Notes under the pieces: model-generated
What the model was told of the DNA's origin: nothing
Database searches by the model: none
What the model saw: the letters and a program-made list of their open reading frames with translations, nothing else
DNA from: Niallia sp. NCCP-28
GTDB lineage: Bacteria; Bacillota; Bacilli; Bacillales; Cytobacillaceae
NCBI RefSeq assembly: GCF_023168165.1
Contig: NZ_BQYJ01000003.1
Location: forward strand, 62,001 to 126,000
DNA: 64,000 bases
Reading direction: 5' to 3'
Made by a program: the position numbers and the translations under genes
Shown: positions 63,956 to 64,000 of the stretch, in pieces
Layout of the letters: the number at the start of each line of letters is the position of its first letter
Numbering within the stretch: position 1 is the first letter of the stretch

Positions 63956-64000
63956 TGAATTCGGTTAATCCATGAATTATCTATAAATTTTCTTATTTAA

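Overview
The window is chromosomal DNA of a low-GC, endospore-forming Gram-positive bacterium of the Bacillaceae. The genes spoIIIE, spoVS and cotE show that it sporulates. The order rnjB-tepA-ylzJ-spoIIIE-ymfC ... ymfF-ymfH-ymfI-ymfJ-ymfK-ymfM-pgsA-cinA-recA-rny-ymdB-spoVS ... miaB-ricA ... cotE-mutS-mutL matches the corresponding block of the Bacillus subtilis chromosome. I cannot name the species from sequence alone.

Region 1 (1-36384) is conserved backbone, nearly all on the + strand. It covers RNA decay (rnjB, rny), protein and membrane functions (tepA, pgsA, ymfF/H, RodZ-like ymfM), chromosome transport into the spore (spoIIIE), SOS recombination (recA, with a LexA-type box), tRNA modification (miaB), the RicA competence/biofilm factor, spore coat assembly (cotE) and mismatch repair (mutS-mutL). 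Local departures from the B. subtilis layout are a four-gene BMP-family nucleoside ABC transporter behind the GntR regulator ymfC, an M19 dipeptidase after spoVS, and a minus-strand group of three small genes beside cotE that I do not recognise. An IS3-family (IS150-like) element sits exactly inside the loop of the transporter operon's terminator.

Region 2 (36373-51528) is an integrated prophage-like element of about 15.1 kb at the 3' end of mutL. A 12-bp direct repeat, which is the last codons and stop of mutL, bounds it. TTGACCAC motifs lie just inside both ends and look like integrase arm sites. The tyrosine integrase is frameshifted. The tail/SGNH-hydrolase gene has an in-frame stop, and no capsid, portal or terminase genes are present, so it is probably defective. 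It keeps a lysis cassette (XhlA-like, holin, DUF1906-LysM lysin). Other cargo is a DUF4393 (Abi-alpha) protein next to a protein with a HEPN-like RNx3H motif, a secreted orphan protein, an XRE regulator, and a ParM-type actin with a small partner behind paired palindromes.

Region 3 (51529-63541) is a graveyard of mobile DNA downstream of the original mutL terminator. It holds an integrase C-terminal fragment, a broken second copy of the lysin, a second XRE gene with the same paired palindromes at the same 39-bp spacing, a relic of the small RHH protein, and a relic of the 196-aa gene at the prophage right end. The last relic is itself interrupted by a 154-bp dispersed repeat. Between these lie a probable YjcZ-family sporulation peptide, a GIY-YIG-like protein, and a cluster of CBO0543-like membrane proteins (four intact, two broken). 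The window ends with a VOC/methylmalonyl-CoA epimerase-like gene.

The backbone calls are secure. Most functions in regions 2 and 3 rest on motifs and context only. Start codons were chosen from ribosome binding sites and often differ from the longest open frame.
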